Shown here one piece after another: positions 16,586-25,297 of a stretch of 64,000 nucleotides of DNA. Origin of the DNA: Bacteroidales bacterium UBA3630 (lineage in GTDB: Bacteria > Bacteroidota > Bacteroidia > Bacteroidales > P3); the NCBI GenBank assembly GCA_002373995.1, contig DFLB01000026.1, forward strand, positions 119,454 through 183,453. Reading direction: 5' to 3'. The position numbers were made by a program, and so were the translations under genes. The notes under the pieces were generated by a model that made no database searches, was not told where the DNA came from, and saw nothing but the letters and a program-made list of their open reading frames with translations. How positions within the stretch are numbered: the first letter of the stretch is position 1; each line of letters begins with the position of its first letter.

Positions 16586-19267
16586 ATGAATATTAGGAAC
16601 AACCGAGCATTCCTGCTTCTGGCAGCATTTGTGCTCAGCACAATGAGCCTGCATGCATACAACCACACGGCCGTATCTCCAAGCGGTGATACGCTGTGTT
16701 ACAACATATTTGACGGACATGCGGCATTAACCTATCGCTATTACGACGTAGCCGCCTACACGAACCTTTCGGACACTGTCATCATTCCAAGCAGCGTGGA
16801 GTACAACGGCTCATACTATTCTGTGACATCCATCGAGGACAGAGCATTTTACGGCTGCTCCATGGTAACAAAATTCATCCTGCCCAACACTCTGACCTCA
16901 ATCGGTAGCAATGCATTCAGGAATTGTAGTGGATTGACCTCGATTGACATTCCAAGCAGTGTTACACTCATTGGTTTCGCCACTTTCCGCAACTGCACAA
17001 GCCTCACCTCCATTTCCATTCCATACGGGCTAAGCGATATCGATGGTCAAATGTTTTACGACTGCATCAACCTCGAATCTGTCACCATTCCCAGTAGCGT
17101 TACCTGGATTTACAGTGGAGCCTTCTACAACTGCACCAAACTCATATCCCTCAACATCCCCAGCAGTGTAGCAATAATTGACGCAGACGCTTTCTATCTC
17201 GTGAAAAACATCGTCTATAACGGTTCGGCTTTGGGTAGTCCCTGGGGCGCACTTACGCACAACGGCACTTTCGAAGGCGACTTTATCTACTCCAACAGTG
17301 CAAAGACCCACCTCACCGCCTATATCGGCAACTCCACCGAAGCCTCAATTCCCTCCGGAGTCCAAACCATCAGGCAGTATGCCTTCGCCAATTCCTCTAA
17401 CCTCAGAAAAGTAAACCTCCCCTCCTCCTTAACCACCATCTACTCCTACGCCTTCTCCTATTCGGGGTTGAACTCCATCGTCATTCCCAACAGCGTCACC
17501 TCCATCAAGTCCTATGCTTTCTTCGGCTGCCAGAATCTCGTTTCTCTCACTCTTGGCTACGGGCTCACCTCCATCAACGATTGGGCGTTCGAAAGATGTA
17601 CGAGCCTCGACTCCATCGCTATTCCATATAGTGTAACCTCCATCGGCTACGGATCTTTTCATAGGTGTACTGGACTTACCAAAGTTGAGCCACCCCCCAC
17701 CCTGACCGCCATCGGTCCCTACGCCTTCTACCGCTGCACCGCACTACAAGAAATCACTATTCCCAGCCTTGTCACTTCCATTGGAGACAATGCCTTTGCC
17801 AACTGCACAGCCCTCACCACTGTCAATATGCTTCCCAATAATCCGCCGTCCATCAGTGGTTCAACCTTCACGAACAATGCAGCAGGCCGCATCTTCATGC
17901 TATCGTGCGGCTCGCTTGACGCCTATTTGAACAACAGCAGTTGGAGCGCCTATTCGGGTGACCTGCGCGACCGGCCCGATTTCAGCGTCACACTGACGCC
18001 GAACATTCCCGACGCCGGTATAGCCCAGATTGTCTTGCAGGGAGGATATGTCATGGGGTGTGACTCATCCGCCAGCATCATGGCCGCCCCCAACGAGGGA
18101 TACTACTTTGTGGCCTGGAGCGACGGCGACAGCAACATGACACGCACCATCTGGCTCAGTGGCGACACCGCCATCACAGCCATCTTCCAGCCCTATGTCT
18201 ACACCCTCAGCCTTCAGTCAAACGACACAACGATGGGGACTGTTTCCGGTGCCGGCGACTACTACTATCACGACACCGTCGTCATTTCCGCCCACCCCCT
18301 ACCCCACCACCAATTCACCCATTGGAGCAACGGCAACACCCATGCCAACGACACCCTCGTCATCACCGGCGACTTGAGCCTGACAGCCTTTTTCACCACC
18401 AATATCTACACTGTTACCGTGCAGAGCGACAATCCCGAGATGGGCACAGTAGAAGGGGGAGGATATTTCCTCTACGGCGACTCGTGCACAGCGACCGCGA
18501 CGGCTGCCGAGGGGTATATATTCCTGCGCTGGAGCGACGGAAGCCTGCACACGCCCTACACCTTTCTTGTTGACCGCGACACGATACTGACGGCCTACTT
18601 CGGTGAAGAAAGCCATACGATAACCGTCACCACCCTGACCAACGACACCGCGATGGGGCATGTTGTTGGTGGAGGTCCCTATGAAATAGGTACACAGGTT
18701 TCTCTCCATGCCGTTGCACACGACGGCTACCGCTTCGAGCAATGGACTGACGGAGCCACCACCAATCCACGCATCATCACCGCCGAGACCGACACAACAT
18801 TTACCGCCATCTTCGCCCAACTACCTGTATACTACACCATAACAGTACTGAGCGACAATCCCGACATGGGAGCTGTTTCGGGCGGCGGACAATATATTCA
18901 GGATACCACCGTTATTATAGAAGCCCATCCACGCGACGGCTACCGCTTTGAACGGTGGAACGACAACAACACCGACAATCCGAGAAACATTACCGTCAGC
19001 GCCGACGCTACCTATACAGCCTACTTCACGCCGGTCGACGAACCGCAAGGCATTCTTTCGGCCGAAGAGCAGAGTTTGAGGGTGTATACCGACCGCGAAG
19101 GCATTGTGATTGAAACGGCCGGCGGAAGAGCCGTCCGCGTCTACGACATCTCGGGCCGGTTGCTGGCCGAAGGGAGCACCGACATGCACATCGCCGTTCC
19201 AACGGCAGGTGTCTACATTGTCAGAGCCTCCGGCCTTGCCGCCAGAAAAGTGGTCGTGACAAAATAA
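16586..19267 (+). CDS. BspA-type leucine-rich-repeat surface protein with T9SS domain
   Basis: 893 residues. Signal peptide (to about residue 25), then about twelve LRR_5 (BspA-like) repeats of 22-24 residues with the pattern SIGxxAFxxCxxLTSIxIPxSV (about 60-430), then four to five divergent InlB B-repeat-like modules of about 70 residues (for example MGTVEGGGYF ... FLRWSDG ... LTAYF, about 470-815), and a C-terminal type A sorting domain (VRVYDISGRLLAEG ... AGVYIVRASG). BspA-like proteins of oral and gut Bacteroidota bind host proteins or other bacteria; the ligand here is unknown. The LRR part is less GC-rich than the flanking housekeeping genes, as expected for a fast-evolving surface module. 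Single gene with its own promoter. Confidence 0.88.
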   Translation: MNIRNNRAFLLLAAFVLSTMSLHAYNHTAVSPSGDTLCYNIFDGHAALTYRYYDVAAYTNLSDTVIIPSSVEYNGSYYSVTSIEDRAFYGCSMVTKFILPNTLTSIGSNAFRNCSGLTSIDIPSSVTLIGFATFRNCTSLTSISIPYGLSDIDGQMFYDCINLESVTIPSSVTWIYSGAFYNCTKLISLNIPSSVAIIDADAFYLVKNIVYNGSALGSPWGALTHNGTFEGDFIYSNSAKTHLTAYIGNSTEASIPSGVQTIRQYAFANSSNLRKVNLPSSLTTIYSYAFSYSGLNSIVIPNSVTSIKSYAFFGCQNLVSLTLGYGLTSINDWAFERCTSLDSIAIPYSVTSIGYGSFHRCTGLTKVEPPPTLTAIGPYAFYRCTALQEITIPSLVTSIGDNAFANCTALTTVNMLPNNPPSISGSTFTNNAAGRIFMLSCGSLDAYLNNSSWSAYSGDLRDRPDFSVTLTPNIPDAGIAQIVLQGGYVMGCDSSASIMAAPNEGYYFVAWSDGDSNMTRTIWLSGDTAITAIFQPYVYTLSLQSNDTTMGTVSGAGDYYYHDTVVISAHPLPHHQFTHWSNGNTHANDTLVITGDLSLTAFFTTNIYTVTVQSDNPEMGTVEGGGYFLYGDSCTATATAAEGYIFLRWSDGSLHTPYTFLVDRDTILTAYFGEESHTITVTTLTNDTAMGHVVGGGPYEIGTQVSLHAVAHDGYRFEQWTDGATTNPRIITAETDTTFTAIFAQLPVYYTITVLSDNPDMGAVSGGGQYIQDTTVIIEAHPRDGYRFERWNDNNTDNPRNITVSADATYTAYFTPVDEPQGILSAEEQSLRVYTDREGIVIETAGGRAVRVYDISGRLLAEGSTDMHIAVPTAGVYIVRASGLAARKVVVTK

Positions 19268-19305
19268 GCTGACATACCGACAAGCAAAATACAAAGAACA
19301 ACGAT

Positions 19306-20709
19306 ATGGAACAGAACAACAAACAAAACTCAGACGCAAAGCAGTACCTTGCCGAAATCAGAGCCTACATCGAGCAGAACAAAGACCGTTTTCTCGAAGA
19401 ACTCTTCACGCTCATCCGTATCCCCTCCATTAGTAGCGAGCAAGAGCATAAGCCCGACATGGTGCGCTGCGCCGAACGCTGGCGCGAGCTGCTGACGGCA
19501 GCCGGTGCCGACCGAGCCGAAGTGATGCCCACCGAGGGCAACCCCGTCGTCTATGGCGAGAAGACCATCGACCCCGCCAAGCCCACCGTCCTCGTATACG
19601 GCCACTACGACGTCATGCCTGTGGCACCGATGGTGCTCTGGCGCACCTCGCCCTTCGAGCCCGTGGTGAAAGACGGCAAGATCTGGGCCCGCGGCGCCGA
19701 CGACGACAAGGGGCAGAGCTTCATGCAGGCGAAAGCCTTCGAGTGGATGGTACGCAGCGGCAACCTGCCCTGCAACGTCAAGTTCATGCTCGAAGGCGAA
19801 GAAGAGATCGGTTCCGGCTCGCTCTACGGCTTCTGCGAAAAGAACAAAGAGTTGCTCAAGGCCGACATCATCCTTGTCAGCGACACCTCGATGATTGCCC
19901 CCGACGTGCCCAGCATCACAAGCGGACTGCGCGGGCTGTGCTATTGGGAGGTTGAGGTCACCGGCGCCAACCACGACCTGCACAGCGGCCTCTTCGGTGG
20001 CGCAGTAGCCAATCCCATCAACGTCCTCTGCAAGATGATTGCAGACCTGCACGATGCCGACGGCCATATCACCATTCCCGGTTTCTATGACGACGTGCTC
20101 GTGCTGAGCGACGAGGAGCGCGCGCTCATGGCCCAGGCGCCATTCGACGAGCAGGCCTATAAACAGGAACTCGGGGTGAAGGCCCTGAAGGGCGAGAAAG
20201 GATACACCACCAAAGAGCGCACCGGCATACGTCCCTGCCTTGATGTCTGCGGCATCTGGGGCGGCTACACCGGCGAGGGCACCAAGACCGTGTTGCCCTC
20301 CAAGGCTTACGCCAAAATAAGCACCCGCCTGGTGGCCAATCAGGACTTCGAGAAGATCAGCCGCCAATTCCAGCAGTACTTCGAGAGCGTGGCGCCGGAC
20401 TATGTCACAGTCAAAGTGACGCCGTGCCACGGCGGTGCCGCCTATGTGGCACCCCTTGAGCTGAAAGCCTACCGTGCTGCCGAGAATGCAATGCAGCAAG
20501 TCTATGGCCGGCGGCCCATTCCCACCCGCAGCGGCGGATCGATACCCATCGTGGCAGGTTTCGAGAAGATCCTCGGCCTGAAGAGCATACTGATGGGCTT
20601 CGGCCTTGCCACCGACGACATCCACGCCCCCAACGAGAACTATCCCTTGGAGCAGTTCTTCCACGGCATCGAGACCATACCGCTGTTCTACCGCTACTTT
20701 GCTGAGTAG
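19306..20709 (+). CDS. M20-family dipeptidase
   Basis: 467 residues, the full length of M20 dipeptidases (CNDP/DapE-like). Metal-binding and catalytic motifs are visible: GHYDVMP (His and Asp), GADDDKGQ (bridging Asp), EGEEEIGS (catalytic Glu and metal Glu), DTSM, and the late SIPI...HAPNENYPLEQF segment with its metal His. It hydrolyses dipeptides in the cytoplasm, in line with a peptide-fermenting life. It lies 38 bases after the surface protein gene and is followed by a bidirectional terminator. Confidence 0.92.
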   Translation: MEQNNKQNSDAKQYLAEIRAYIEQNKDRFLEELFTLIRIPSISSEQEHKPDMVRCAERWRELLTAAGADRAEVMPTEGNPVVYGEKTIDPAKPTVLVYGHYDVMPVAPMVLWRTSPFEPVVKDGKIWARGADDDKGQSFMQAKAFEWMVRSGNLPCNVKFMLEGEEEIGSGSLYGFCEKNKELLKADIILVSDTSMIAPDVPSITSGLRGLCYWEVEVTGANHDLHSGLFGGAVANPINVLCKMIADLHDADGHITIPGFYDDVLVLSDEERALMAQAPFDEQAYKQELGVKALKGEKGYTTKERTGIRPCLDVCGIWGGYTGEGTKTVLPSKAYAKISTRLVANQDFEKISRQFQQYFESVAPDYVTVKVTPCHGGAAYVAPLELKAYRAAENAMQQVYGRRPIPTRSGGSIPIVAGFEKILGLKSILMGFGLATDDIHAPNENYPLEQFFHGIETIPLFYRYFAE

Positions 20710-20737
20710 CAGGTAGCCAGCGTGGTGGAGAGAAAAG

Positions 20738-20787
20738 AAGAAGTCGGAGGTTGGACTTCAAGAGTCATTACCTCCGACTTCTTTATT
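20738..20787. terminator. Terminator hairpin between convergent dipeptidase and glyA genes
   Basis: A 14-bp stem (AAGAAGTCGGAGGT paired with ACCTCCGACTTCTT) around an 18-base loop, followed by TATTGTAAT. The stem ends give a short A-run on one side and T-run on the other, so it may act in both directions. Its GTCGGAGG sequence is the same as units in the heptamer array at 51571-51640. Confidence 0.75.
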
Positions 20788-20819
20788 GTAATATCACTTG
20801 CGGATATCAGGGATGGTGT

Positions 20820-22100
20820 TTACCAGGCGAAGAGCGGGCGGTTCTGCATCATCTCGTTGGCTTGGCCGGCGATGCGGGCGCGGACGGCCTCGTCGGTGGG
20901 TGCGCAGAGCACCTGGTCGATCATGTCGACGATGACGGGCATATCGGCTTCCTTCAGGCCACGGGTGGTGATGGCGGGCGTACCGACGCGGAGACCGCTG
21001 GTCTTGAAGGCGCTGCGGCTGTCGAAGGGCACCATGTTCTTGTTGATGGTGATCTCGGCTGCCACGAGTGCGTTCTCGGCTTCCTTACCGGTCAGCTCGG
21101 GGAACTTGGGACGCAGGTCGATGAGCATGAGGTGGTTGTCGGTGCCACCGCTGATGACCTTGTAGCCCTTGGACATGAAGGCTTCGGACATGACCTTGGC
21201 GTTCTTCATGACCTGCTGGATGTACTGGTCGTAGCTGTCGGTGAGGGCCTCGCCGAGGGCGACGGCCTTGGCAGCGATGACGTGCTCCAGGGGGCCGCCT
21301 TGGGTGCCGGGGAAGACGGCGCTGTCGAGCAGGGCGCTCATCTTCTTGATCTCACCCTTCGGGGTGGTCTTGCCCCAGGGGTTGTCGAAGTCCTGGCCCA
21401 TGAGGATCATGCCGCCGCGGGGACCACGGAGGGTCTTATGGGTGGTGGTGGTGACGATGTGGCAGTACTTGACGGCGTTGTTCAGGTAGCCCTTGGCGAT
21501 GAGGCCGGAGGGGTGGCTGATGTCGCCCATGAGGATGGCACCGATTTTGTCGGCAATCTCACGCATACGTGCCCAATCCCAGTCGCGGCTGTAGGCGCTG
21601 CCGCCGCCGATGATGAGTTTGGGGTGGTGTTCGAGGGCTTTACGCTCCATGTCGTCGTAGTCGACGATGCCGGTCTCTTCTTTCACCTGGTAGCCAACCA
21701 CATGGTAGTTGATGCCGCTGAAGTTGACGGGGCTGCCGTGGCTGAGGTGGCCACCGTGGTTGAGGTCCATGCCCATGAAGGTGTCGCCGCTGTTGAGGCA
21801 GGCCAGGAAGACGGCCATGTTTGCCTGAGCGCCGCTGTGGGGCTGCACGTTGGCCCAGCAAGCGCCGTAGAGTTTCTTGGCGCGCTCGATGGCGATGGTT
21901 TCGCTCTGGTCGACAATCTGGCAACCGCCGTAGTAGCGCTTGCCGGGGTAGCCTTCGGCATACTTGTTGGTCATGACGGAGCCCATAGCTTCCATGACTT
22001 GGTCGCTGACGAAGTTTTCGGAGGCAATCAGCTCGATGCCTTTGGTCTGACGCTCACGTTCCTTCTGGATGAGGTCGAAAATCTGTGTATCTCTCTGCAT
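20820..22100 (-). CDS. glyA: Serine hydroxymethyltransferase
   Basis: PLP enzyme that converts serine and tetrahydrofolate to glycine and methylene-THF. At 426 residues it is of normal length. It carries the PLP-lysine motif TTTTHKTLRGPRGG, the N-terminal ELIASENFVS and NKYAEGYPGKRYYGGC, and the C-terminal LRVGTPAITTRG. The start MQRDTQIFDL is chosen because upstream in-frame codons run into the promoter. It converges on the dipeptidase gene; the shared terminator is at 20738-20787. Confidence 0.97.
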   Translation of the reverse strand: MQRDTQIFDLIQKERERQTKGIELIASENFVSDQVMEAMGSVMTNKYAEGYPGKRYYGGCQIVDQSETIAIERAKKLYGACWANVQPHSGAQANMAVFLACLNSGDTFMGMDLNHGGHLSHGSPVNFSGINYHVVGYQVKEETGIVDYDDMERKALEHHPKLIIGGGSAYSRDWDWARMREIADKIGAILMGDISHPSGLIAKGYLNNAVKYCHIVTTTTHKTLRGPRGGMILMGQDFDNPWGKTTPKGEIKKMSALLDSAVFPGTQGGPLEHVIAAKAVALGEALTDSYDQYIQQVMKNAKVMSEAFMSKGYKVISGGTDNHLMLIDLRPKFPELTGKEAENALVAAEITINKNMVPFDSRSAFKTSGLRVGTPAITTRGLKEADMPVIVDMIDQVLCAPTDEAVRARIAGQANEMMQNRPLFAW

Positions 22101-22140
22101 ATCTGTTGTTTGTTGTATTGTTTTTGTATTTTCAATTCTG

Positions 22141-22171
22141 CAAAAGTACAAAAAGACATCGACATAGCAAA
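22141..22171 (-). promoter_or_regulatory. Promoter of glyA
   Basis: Minus-strand TTTG (22168-22171), a 19-base spacer and TACTTTTG (22141-22148). The start codon lies about 40 bases downstream. Confidence 0.75.
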
Positions 22172-22274
22172 ATTTATTTTTCATGATTGGGTTTGTTGAG
22201 CCAAGGGCTCAATGAGGCTTTGTTTTTGGAACGATGGGGATTGATTTCGGAAAAGGACGGGATGGAGGATGCGG

Positions 22275-22340
22275 ATGCCTACGATATGCTTAGGATATGC
22301 TTAGGATGAGCTTAGGAAGAACTTAGGAAGAGCTTGTCCA
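22275..22340 (+). repeat. 11-bp tandem repeat array (ATGCTTAGGAT family), copy 2
   Basis: Six 11-base units: ATGCCTACGAT, ATGCTTAGGAT twice, GAGCTTAGGAA, GAACTTAGGAA, GAGCTTGTCCA. It lies between the divergent glyA and outer-membrane protein genes, 175 bases upstream of glyA. With the glyA promoter and a -7 element it accounts for the 329-base gap 22101-22429. Confidence 0.88.
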
Positions 22341-22397
22341 GGGGCTTGGATTTTCCAAAATATTTGTAAAATCTTCGCCGGAAAGAGATTTTTTTTC

Positions 22398-22405
22398 TAT
22401 CTTTG
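22398..22405 (+). promoter_or_regulatory. -7 promoter element for the outer-membrane protein operon
   Basis: TATCTTTG followed by CAG matches the -7 consensus and is 25 bases before the start. The nearest TTTG (22363-22366) is 31 bases upstream, too far for a good -33 box. Confidence 0.5.
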
Positions 22406-22429
22406 CAGTCGGAAAAAGAACGTAAACAC

Positions 22430-23662
22430 ATGCCATTCTTTGCATTGCGAAACAGGACGATGGCACGACGAATGCTCGCAGCACTGCTGACGCTGCTCCC
22501 TATGGCGGCCACAGCCCAGTATATACCCCTATGGCGCAGTGCTGCCGGAGGGCACCTCGATGTCAACCTCGACAGGGTATGGAACTACAACCTGTATGAG
22601 CAGTCGCGCTGGGGGGCCGGCCTGCGATGGGTGTTGGCGCCCAGGAAGGTGGATAATTCGCGCATCAGTTTTGAGGTCTATGCGGGCTATGGCATCCTCG
22701 ACCGGCAGTGGAAGTGGGGTGTGGGCAACGAGATAGCCTTCGGCCGCAGCCGCTACGGGCTGACGCAATATATACTGATTGCCCGCGACTATCAGGCTGC
22801 CGGCAGCCGCTCGCTGGGGGCAGGATCGTATAGCGACCCCGCCTCGCTTGCGGCCTTCATGAGTCGACGGATGAGCGACATGGCCACCATAGTCTGGGGG
22901 TACCGGTGGCGCGTGCGCGGCACGGAGCACCAAATAGACGGCCGCGTGGCTGTCGGCGGACGGCTGTTTGACAACCAAGGGCTGCTTTACCGCTGCGCGG
23001 GAGATACCATAATTGAGGAAAACCACTTCGTGGTGCGCTGGAAGCTGCAATTGCCGCAAGGCCTGACGACACAGGTTGAAGTGGGTGGCGTAATGCCGCA
23101 GGGCAAGATCATCTCCAGAGGAATGGCGGAATATCAACGGACAGAGCGTTTTAAATCAGTAGACCTACAGACGCATGTCCAGGCCGGTATTACTCCCCCA
23201 GGGACGCCCTACACCCACATGTTCGACCTCGGCGGCACGTGGGGTGCGCCGTTCAGTTTCCGCAACACACTGCTCACCGCGCGCCCTAATGAGTTCACCG
23301 CCAACACATTCCTCCTTCTGACGCTGCGCCTGTCGCTGCGCCGTCCGTTCTACCACGGATGGAACCGCACGCTGCAGATAGGCACTGCACCGCGGCCCTT
23401 CGTGGGCCTCAACGCCGCCTGGGGGCACCTATGGGGGCAGAACCCCGACGGGCAGCTGCAGCACGAAGGGCTCGACCTGCAGGCGCCCCTGTGGGGCATT
23501 GCGGAGCCCATCGTGGGCATCGAAGGGCTGCTGCGCTGGGGCATCGCCGACTGGGGGGTGGCGGTGGCCTACCGTTGCACACCGGCAGTAGCGCCCTACC
23601 ATCATGCTTCGGCCGCCGACAACCTGGCGTTGCTCATCACCGCGACACTAATATTCCAATAG
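22430..23662 (+). CDS. Predicted outer-membrane beta-barrel protein
   Basis: 410 residues with a signal peptide (MARRMLAALLTLLPMAATAQ; two in-frame ATGs, 22430 and 22460, are possible starts). The mature part is rich in alternating polar/hydrophobic strands and aromatic residues and ends in a Phe-containing strand (LLITATLIFQ), as expected for an outer-membrane barrel. The C-terminal part, with GGTWG, the NTFLLLTLRLSLRRPF strand and a GLNAAWG strand, recalls the barrel domain of DUF5686-type proteins, but this is a weak resemblance. Function not recognised. It lies two bases before the nif3-like gene, so the two are probably co-transcribed. Confidence 0.6.
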   Translation: MPFFALRNRTMARRMLAALLTLLPMAATAQYIPLWRSAAGGHLDVNLDRVWNYNLYEQSRWGAGLRWVLAPRKVDNSRISFEVYAGYGILDRQWKWGVGNEIAFGRSRYGLTQYILIARDYQAAGSRSLGAGSYSDPASLAAFMSRRMSDMATIVWGYRWRVRGTEHQIDGRVAVGGRLFDNQGLLYRCAGDTIIEENHFVVRWKLQLPQGLTTQVEVGGVMPQGKIISRGMAEYQRTERFKSVDLQTHVQAGITPPGTPYTHMFDLGGTWGAPFSFRNTLLTARPNEFTANTFLLLTLRLSLRRPFYHGWNRTLQIGTAPRPFVGLNAAWGHLWGQNPDGQLQHEGLDLQAPLWGIAEPIVGIEGLLRWGIADWGVAVAYRCTPAVAPYHHASAADNLALLITATLIFQ

Positions 23663-23664
23663 CC

Positions 23665-24444
23665 ATGAAGATACAGCAAATCGTTGATTACCTTGACAGT
23701 GTGTTCCACCCCGAGCTACAGGAAGACTATGACAACAGCGGTTTTCTGCTCGGCGACGGGCAGAGCGAATACCGCGGCACCCTGGTGGCACTCGACCTGA
23801 CCCCCGACGTCATAGACGAAGCCGTGCAGCACGGTCTGGGCCTCATCGTCACGCATCACCCCTTCATCTTTCGGGGCTTGCGCCGCCTCACAGACGGCAG
23901 CGAGACGGGGCGGATGGTGCAGGCGCTTATCGCCCACGGCATTGCCGTCTATGCCGCCCATACCAACCTCGACAACCTTGCCTGGGGAGTCAACGGCATC
24001 CTGACTGAGAAGCTCGGCCTGCGCCGATGCCGCATACTGAAGCCCCTGCCGTCGCAGCCCGACGCCGGAGCCGGCATGGTGGGCGAGCTCGACGAGGCCA
24101 TGCCCACCGAGGCATTCCTGCGGCAGGTGAAGACAACGCTGGGCCTGCCTGCGGTGCGCTACGCCGGCAGCCGCGCCACGGTGAAGGAGGTGGCAGTCTG
24201 TGGCGGCTCAGGCGCATTCCTCATTGAAGACGCACAGGCCGCTGGCGCCGACATCTACCTCACCGCCGACCTAAAGTACCACGACTTCCAGCGCTGCACC
24301 GACCGGATGGTGGTGGCAGACATAGGCCATTACGAGAGCGAACAGTTTGCAAAAGAGATAATTTTTCGCGTCATATCAGAAAAATTCAGTAACTTTGCAG
24401 TTCGAATTTCCGAGCGGCAGCAATCGCTCACGCGATATATATAA
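23665..24444 (+). CDS. Nif3-like dinuclear metal centre protein
   Basis: 259-residue member of the Nif3/DUF34 family (YbgI, YqfO). Motifs: EDYDNSGFLLG at the N-terminus, the metal-binding VTHHPFIF (tandem His), AHTNLDN (His and Asp ligands) and the C-terminal DIGHYESE with His and Glu ligands. It is the short form without the inserted PII-like domain of longer members. The molecular role is debated; links to GTP cyclohydrolase and metal or cofactor handling exist. It is directly followed by a zinc-ribbon coiled-coil gene, a pairing often seen in Bacteroidota. Confidence 0.9.
   Translation: MKIQQIVDYLDSVFHPELQEDYDNSGFLLGDGQSEYRGTLVALDLTPDVIDEAVQHGLGLIVTHHPFIFRGLRRLTDGSETGRMVQALIAHGIAVYAAHTNLDNLAWGVNGILTEKLGLRRCRILKPLPSQPDAGAGMVGELDEAMPTEAFLRQVKTTLGLPAVRYAGSRATVKEVAVCGGSGAFLIEDAQAAGADIYLTADLKYHDFQRCTDRMVVADIGHYESEQFAKEIIFRVISEKFSNFAVRISERQQSLTRYI
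24364..24397 (+). promoter_or_regulatory. Possible internal promoter before the zinc-ribbon gene
   Basis: TTTC (24364-24367), a 22-base spacer and TAACTTTG (24390-24397) within the last codons of the nif3-like gene. The -7 box is good but the -33 box is imperfect; it would give extra expression of the zinc-ribbon gene and hutH. Confidence 0.4.
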
Positions 24445-24471
24445 TTGAAAAACAAAAATATATAGATAGAT

Positions 24472-25293
24472 ATGGCAAAAAAAGTCAGCACCAAGAAAGC
24501 GCAAGAGAACGTCGAAGCCCCCGTCATCCTGCGTCCCGACGTAGACCAGGCCGTCGAGAAACGACTCGTAGCCCTCTACACGCTCCAGAGCGTCGATAGC
24601 GAGATTGACAAAATCCAGATAATCCGAGGCGAACTGCCCCAGGCGGTGCAGGATCTGGAGGACGAGATAGCTGGCCTCAACACCCGCATCGAGAACTTCA
24701 CGGCCGAAATCAAAGAGACCGAGGCCGCCTGCAAAGCCCGCAACGCCGAAGTCAGCGAGCACGAAGAGCAAATCAAGAAGTATCAGAAACAGCAGGACAA
24801 CGTGCGCAACAACCGCGAGTTTGAGTCGTTGAACAAAGAGATTGAGTTCCAGGAACTCGAGATTCAGCTCTGCGAGCGCAAGAACAAAGAAGGCCAAGCC
24901 CACGTCAAGGAGCTGAAACAGCACATCGAAGCTGCCAAGCTGCTGAAAGAGAACCGCGAGAAAGACCTCGTTGCCAAGCGGGAGGAGCTCACCTCCATCA
25001 CCGCCGAGACCGAGAAAGACGAGGAGCGCCTGCGCCAGAAGTCGAAAGAGCAGGAACAATTCATCGACGAGCGCTACCTGACAGCCTACAAGCGCATCCG
25101 CAATGCCGCCCGCAACGGTCTGGCAGTGGTGCAGATAGACCGCGATTCGTGCGGCGGTTGCTTCAGCAACATTCCACCCCAGCGCCAGATGGAAATCAAG
25201 ATGCACAAGAAAGTCATCGTCTGTGAAAACTGCGGCCGTATACTTGTCGACGACGACATAGCCGCCAAAGCCAAAGCACAACTGGAAAAATAA
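24472..25293 (+). CDS. Coiled-coil protein with C-terminal C4 zinc ribbon
   Basis: 273 residues. A long N-terminal helical hairpin (about 30-205) rich in Glu, Lys and Leu heptads is followed by a zinc ribbon with two Cys pairs (CGGC ... CENC, zf-RING_7 type). Proteins of this kind (related to chlamydial CT398 and actinobacterial homologues) are thought to act as nucleic-acid-binding or assembly factors, but no exact function is established. It lies 27 bases after the nif3-like gene and four bases before hutH. Family assignment is good; role is open. Confidence 0.85.
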   Translation: MAKKVSTKKAQENVEAPVILRPDVDQAVEKRLVALYTLQSVDSEIDKIQIIRGELPQAVQDLEDEIAGLNTRIENFTAEIKETEAACKARNAEVSEHEEQIKKYQKQQDNVRNNREFESLNKEIEFQELEIQLCERKNKEGQAHVKELKQHIEAAKLLKENREKDLVAKREELTSITAETEKDEERLRQKSKEQEQFIDERYLTAYKRIRNAARNGLAVVQIDRDSCGGCFSNIPPQRQMEIKMHKKVIVCENCGRILVDDDIAAKAKAQLEK

Positions 25294-25297
25294 ACCT

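Noticed and set aside
19330..20664. Long open frame on the minus strand opposite the dipeptidase
   Set aside because: Complement of a well-supported M20 peptidase with all motifs; no start signal or homology of its own.
20751..22199. Long open frame on the plus strand opposite glyA
   Set aside because: It is the complement of a clear serine hydroxymethyltransferase gene; its residue composition (Gly, Asp, Val, His rich) is typical of an antisense frame in GC-rich DNA.
22363..22405. Complete promoter for the outer-membrane protein gene
   Set aside because: The only TTTG is 31 bases from the -7 box, well outside the usual 19-21 base spacing, so only the -7 element is listed.
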